In this document: positions 6,757-7,774 of the stretch, one piece after another
How the letters are laid out: each line of letters starts with the position of its first letter
How positions within the stretch are numbered: the stretch's first letter is position 1
Assembly (NCBI GenBank): GCA_019246375.1
Contig: JAFAQO010000488.1
Coordinates: forward strand, 1 to 7,774
Direction of reading: 5' to 3'
DNA: 7,774 bases
Origin: Mycobacterium sp.
Lineage (GTDB): Bacteria > Actinomycetota > Actinomycetes > Mycobacteriales > Mycobacteriaceae
The notes under the pieces: model-generated
Seen by the model: only the letters and a program-made list of their open reading frames with translations
Database searches by the model: none
Told to the model about the DNA's origin: nothing
Program-made: the position numbers and the translations under genes

Positions 6757-6770
6757 CCACGTTGACGTGG
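6757..6770. promoter_or_regulatory. 14-bp dyad, possible operator (CCACGT-TG-ACGTGG)
   Basis: Perfect 6-base arms, CCACGT and ACGTGG, flank a TG dinucleotide. The dyad lies 5-17 bases before the possible GTG starts (6775, 6787) of the propeller gene and downstream of the candidate -10. Its left neighbour ACGTCA (6740-6745) is a second inverted match to TGACGT (6763-6768) across 17 bases. The site could bind a dimeric regulator or form a small hairpin near the translation start. There is no direct evidence of a binding protein. Confidence 0.35.
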
Positions 6771-6786
6771 CTGAGTGGGTGATTGT

Positions 6787-7774
6787 GTGGTGGAGCCGAC
6801 CGATAGGGATACCCCGCCGGGTTTGCGGGTGGGTTCGCGGTTCAGGCACTACCTGCTGAGGCGGCTATTGGGCCGCCGCATGGCGATCACGCTCTGCGCA
6901 CTCGCGCTCGTCACTGTCGTCCTCACCGTCATCGCTGGATGTCGGTCATCGCAGCCGTCCGCGGCGCCCTTTAGACCAGCGCAGGTCGAACTACCGCACT
7001 CGCGGCCGCCGTGGGCGATCCATAATTCTCAGACTGCGCTGGTCGAGCTGCCGTTCAGCGGTCTGAACAGTCCTAGCGGTGTGGCGGTGGACACCGTCGG
7101 CAACGTCTACATCGCCGACGAACTCAACAACCGGGTGCTCAAGCTACGGTCCGGTTCGACCACCCAGGTCGAGCTGCCGTTCACCGGTCTGAAGAGTCCC
7201 TCAGGGCTGGCGGTGGACACCGGCGGCAACGTCTACGTCACTGACGAACTCAACAACCGGGTGCTCAAGCTACGGTCCGGTTCGACCATCCAGGTCGAGC
7301 TGCCGTTCACCGGTCTGAAGGGTCCCTCCGGGCTGGCGGTGGACACCGGCGGCAACGTCTACGTCACTGACGGCCTCAGTAGCGTGTTTGAGCTGCCGGC
7401 GGGATCGACAACCCAGGTCAAGCTGCCGTTCGCCGACATCGTCGGTCTGAACAGGCCCGAGGGGGTGGCGGCGGATTCCGCCGGCAATGTCTACGTCACT
7501 GACTACTACACCAAGCGGGTCCTCAAACTGCCAGCGGCGTCGAACACCCCGGTCGAGCTGCCGTTCACTGGCCTGACCGCTCCATGGGGGGTGGCGGTGG
7601 GTTCCGGCGGCAACATCTATGTCACCAATGCCGAGATGACCAGCAACGCCAGCCACAACCGGGTGTTCGAACTACGGGTCGGGTCGAACACTCCGGTCGA
7701 ACTACCCGTCACCGGCCTGAAAAGACCCGTAGCGGTGGCGGTAGACGCCGCCGGCAACGTCTACGTCGCCGACG
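6787..7774 (+). CDS. Kinase-less PknD-like NHL beta-propeller protein, membrane or lipid anchored, 3' end outside window
   Basis: An open frame runs from a GTG to the right edge without a stop. At least 329 residues are encoded. Residues about 14-29 (VGSRFRHYLLRRLLGR) resemble the start of PknD-type Ser/Thr kinases, which read VGSxFGPYxLLRLLGRGGMG. The rest of the kinase domain is missing. A hydrophobic segment (codons 6880-6939) follows at once and ends TVIAGC with Cys at 6940-6942, a fair lipobox; the preceding arginines would serve as a signal-peptide n-region. A Ser/Pro-rich spacer leads into PknD-like propeller repeats of the type VELPFTGLKSPSGLAVDTGG-NVYVTD. These would lie outside the membrane and probably bind a ligand or partner. 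The start is uncertain: GTG 6775, 6787, 6790 or ATG 6880 are possible and none has a strong ribosome binding site. It may be a lipoprotein or a single-pass protein. PknD homology of the repeats is strong; function is unknown. Confidence 0.78.
   Translation, partial: MVEPTDRDTPPGLRVGSRFRHYLLRRLLGRRMAITLCALALVTVVLTVIAGCRSSQPSAAPFRPAQVELPHSRPPWAIHNSQTALVELPFSGLNSPSGVAVDTVGNVYIADELNNRVLKLRSGSTTQVELPFTGLKSPSGLAVDTGGNVYVTDELNNRVLKLRSGSTIQVELPFTGLKGPSGLAVDTGGNVYVTDGLSSVFELPAGSTTQVKLPFADIVGLNRPEGVAADSAGNVYVTDYYTKRVLKLPAASNTPVELPFTGLTAPWGVAVGSGGNIYVTNAEMTSNASHNRVFELRVGSNTPVELPVTGLKRPVAVAVDAAGNVYVAD
7042..7774 (+). repeat. Tandem coding repeats (NHL/PknD propeller blades), unit about 126 bp
   Basis: Six units begin with V-[EK]-L-P at 7042, 7168, 7294, 7417, 7552 and 7696, with spacings of 126, 126, 123, 135 and 144 bases. 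Each carries a GLxxPxGVAVDxxGNVYVTD-like core. The sixth is cut by the window edge. Units 1-3 are nearly identical in DNA: 7141-7245 and 7267-7371 differ at only three of 105 positions. Units 4-6 are more diverged and have small length changes. A degenerate half-unit (QVELPHSRPPW, 6982 on) precedes unit 1. PknD's sensor is a six-bladed propeller, so at least one complete propeller is likely. Confidence 0.85.

Noticed and set aside
5668..6849. A 393-codon open frame on the - strand opposite purT
   Set aside because: Low-complexity composition, no motif, and fully opposite a recognised family; antisense artefact.
7042..7774. CRISPR-like direct repeats
   Set aside because: Repeats are in frame, multiples of three long, without unique spacers, and encode propeller blades.
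6787..7774. Active Ser/Thr protein kinase
   Set aside because: No glycine-rich loop beyond its first residues, no catalytic Lys, HRD or DFG motif is present before the hydrophobic segment.

Overview
The window looks like chromosome of a Mycobacterium, probably a slow-growing species. The base composition is GC-rich with strong G/C bias at third positions. The run coxL, xdhC-like, mocA-like, moxR-like, SRPBCC and VWA genes matches, as far as I recall, the order of the M. tuberculosis Rv0373c to Rv0368c cluster. Downstream lies a mycobacterial-style purT gene, then a gene with PknD-type beta-propeller repeats. All supported genes read on the + strand. Species assignment is inference; no database was searched.

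Bases 1-5255 are the 3' part of an aerobic carbon monoxide dehydrogenase (Mo-CODH) operon. It starts inside coxL, the large molybdenum subunit. Five accessory genes follow: an XdhC/CoxF-type chaperone, a MocA-like cytidylyltransferase, the MoxR-type AAA+ ATPase CoxD, the membrane-anchored SRPBCC protein CoxG, and the VWA protein CoxE. Three of the junctions are 4-base start/stop overlaps (ATGA or GTGA). A fourth gap is 13 bases with a clear ribosome binding site, so translation is probably coupled. The proteins plausibly make the molybdopterin cytosine dinucleotide cofactor, deliver it, mature the Cu-S-Mo centre of CoxL, and link the finished enzyme to the membrane quinone pool. CoxM and CoxS are not in the window and probably lie to the left.

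Bases 5256-6693 hold a short intergenic region and purT. A possible leaderless promoter and a 16-residue upstream ORF overlap the likely purT start. The PurT-like protein keeps the family fold signatures but differs from E. coli PurT at many nucleotide, metal and GAR ligand positions. It may be a divergent or repurposed ATP-grasp enzyme.

Bases 6694-7774 contain a 14-bp dyad and then an open reading frame that runs off the right edge. Its first residues match the N-terminus of a PknD-type Ser/Thr kinase up to the start of the glycine-rich loop. It then jumps straight to a hydrophobic segment ending in a lipobox-like motif, followed by at least six NHL/PknD-type propeller repeats. The kinase domain is absent. 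This kinase-less sensor-like protein and the divergent PurT are the two most unusual items in the window.
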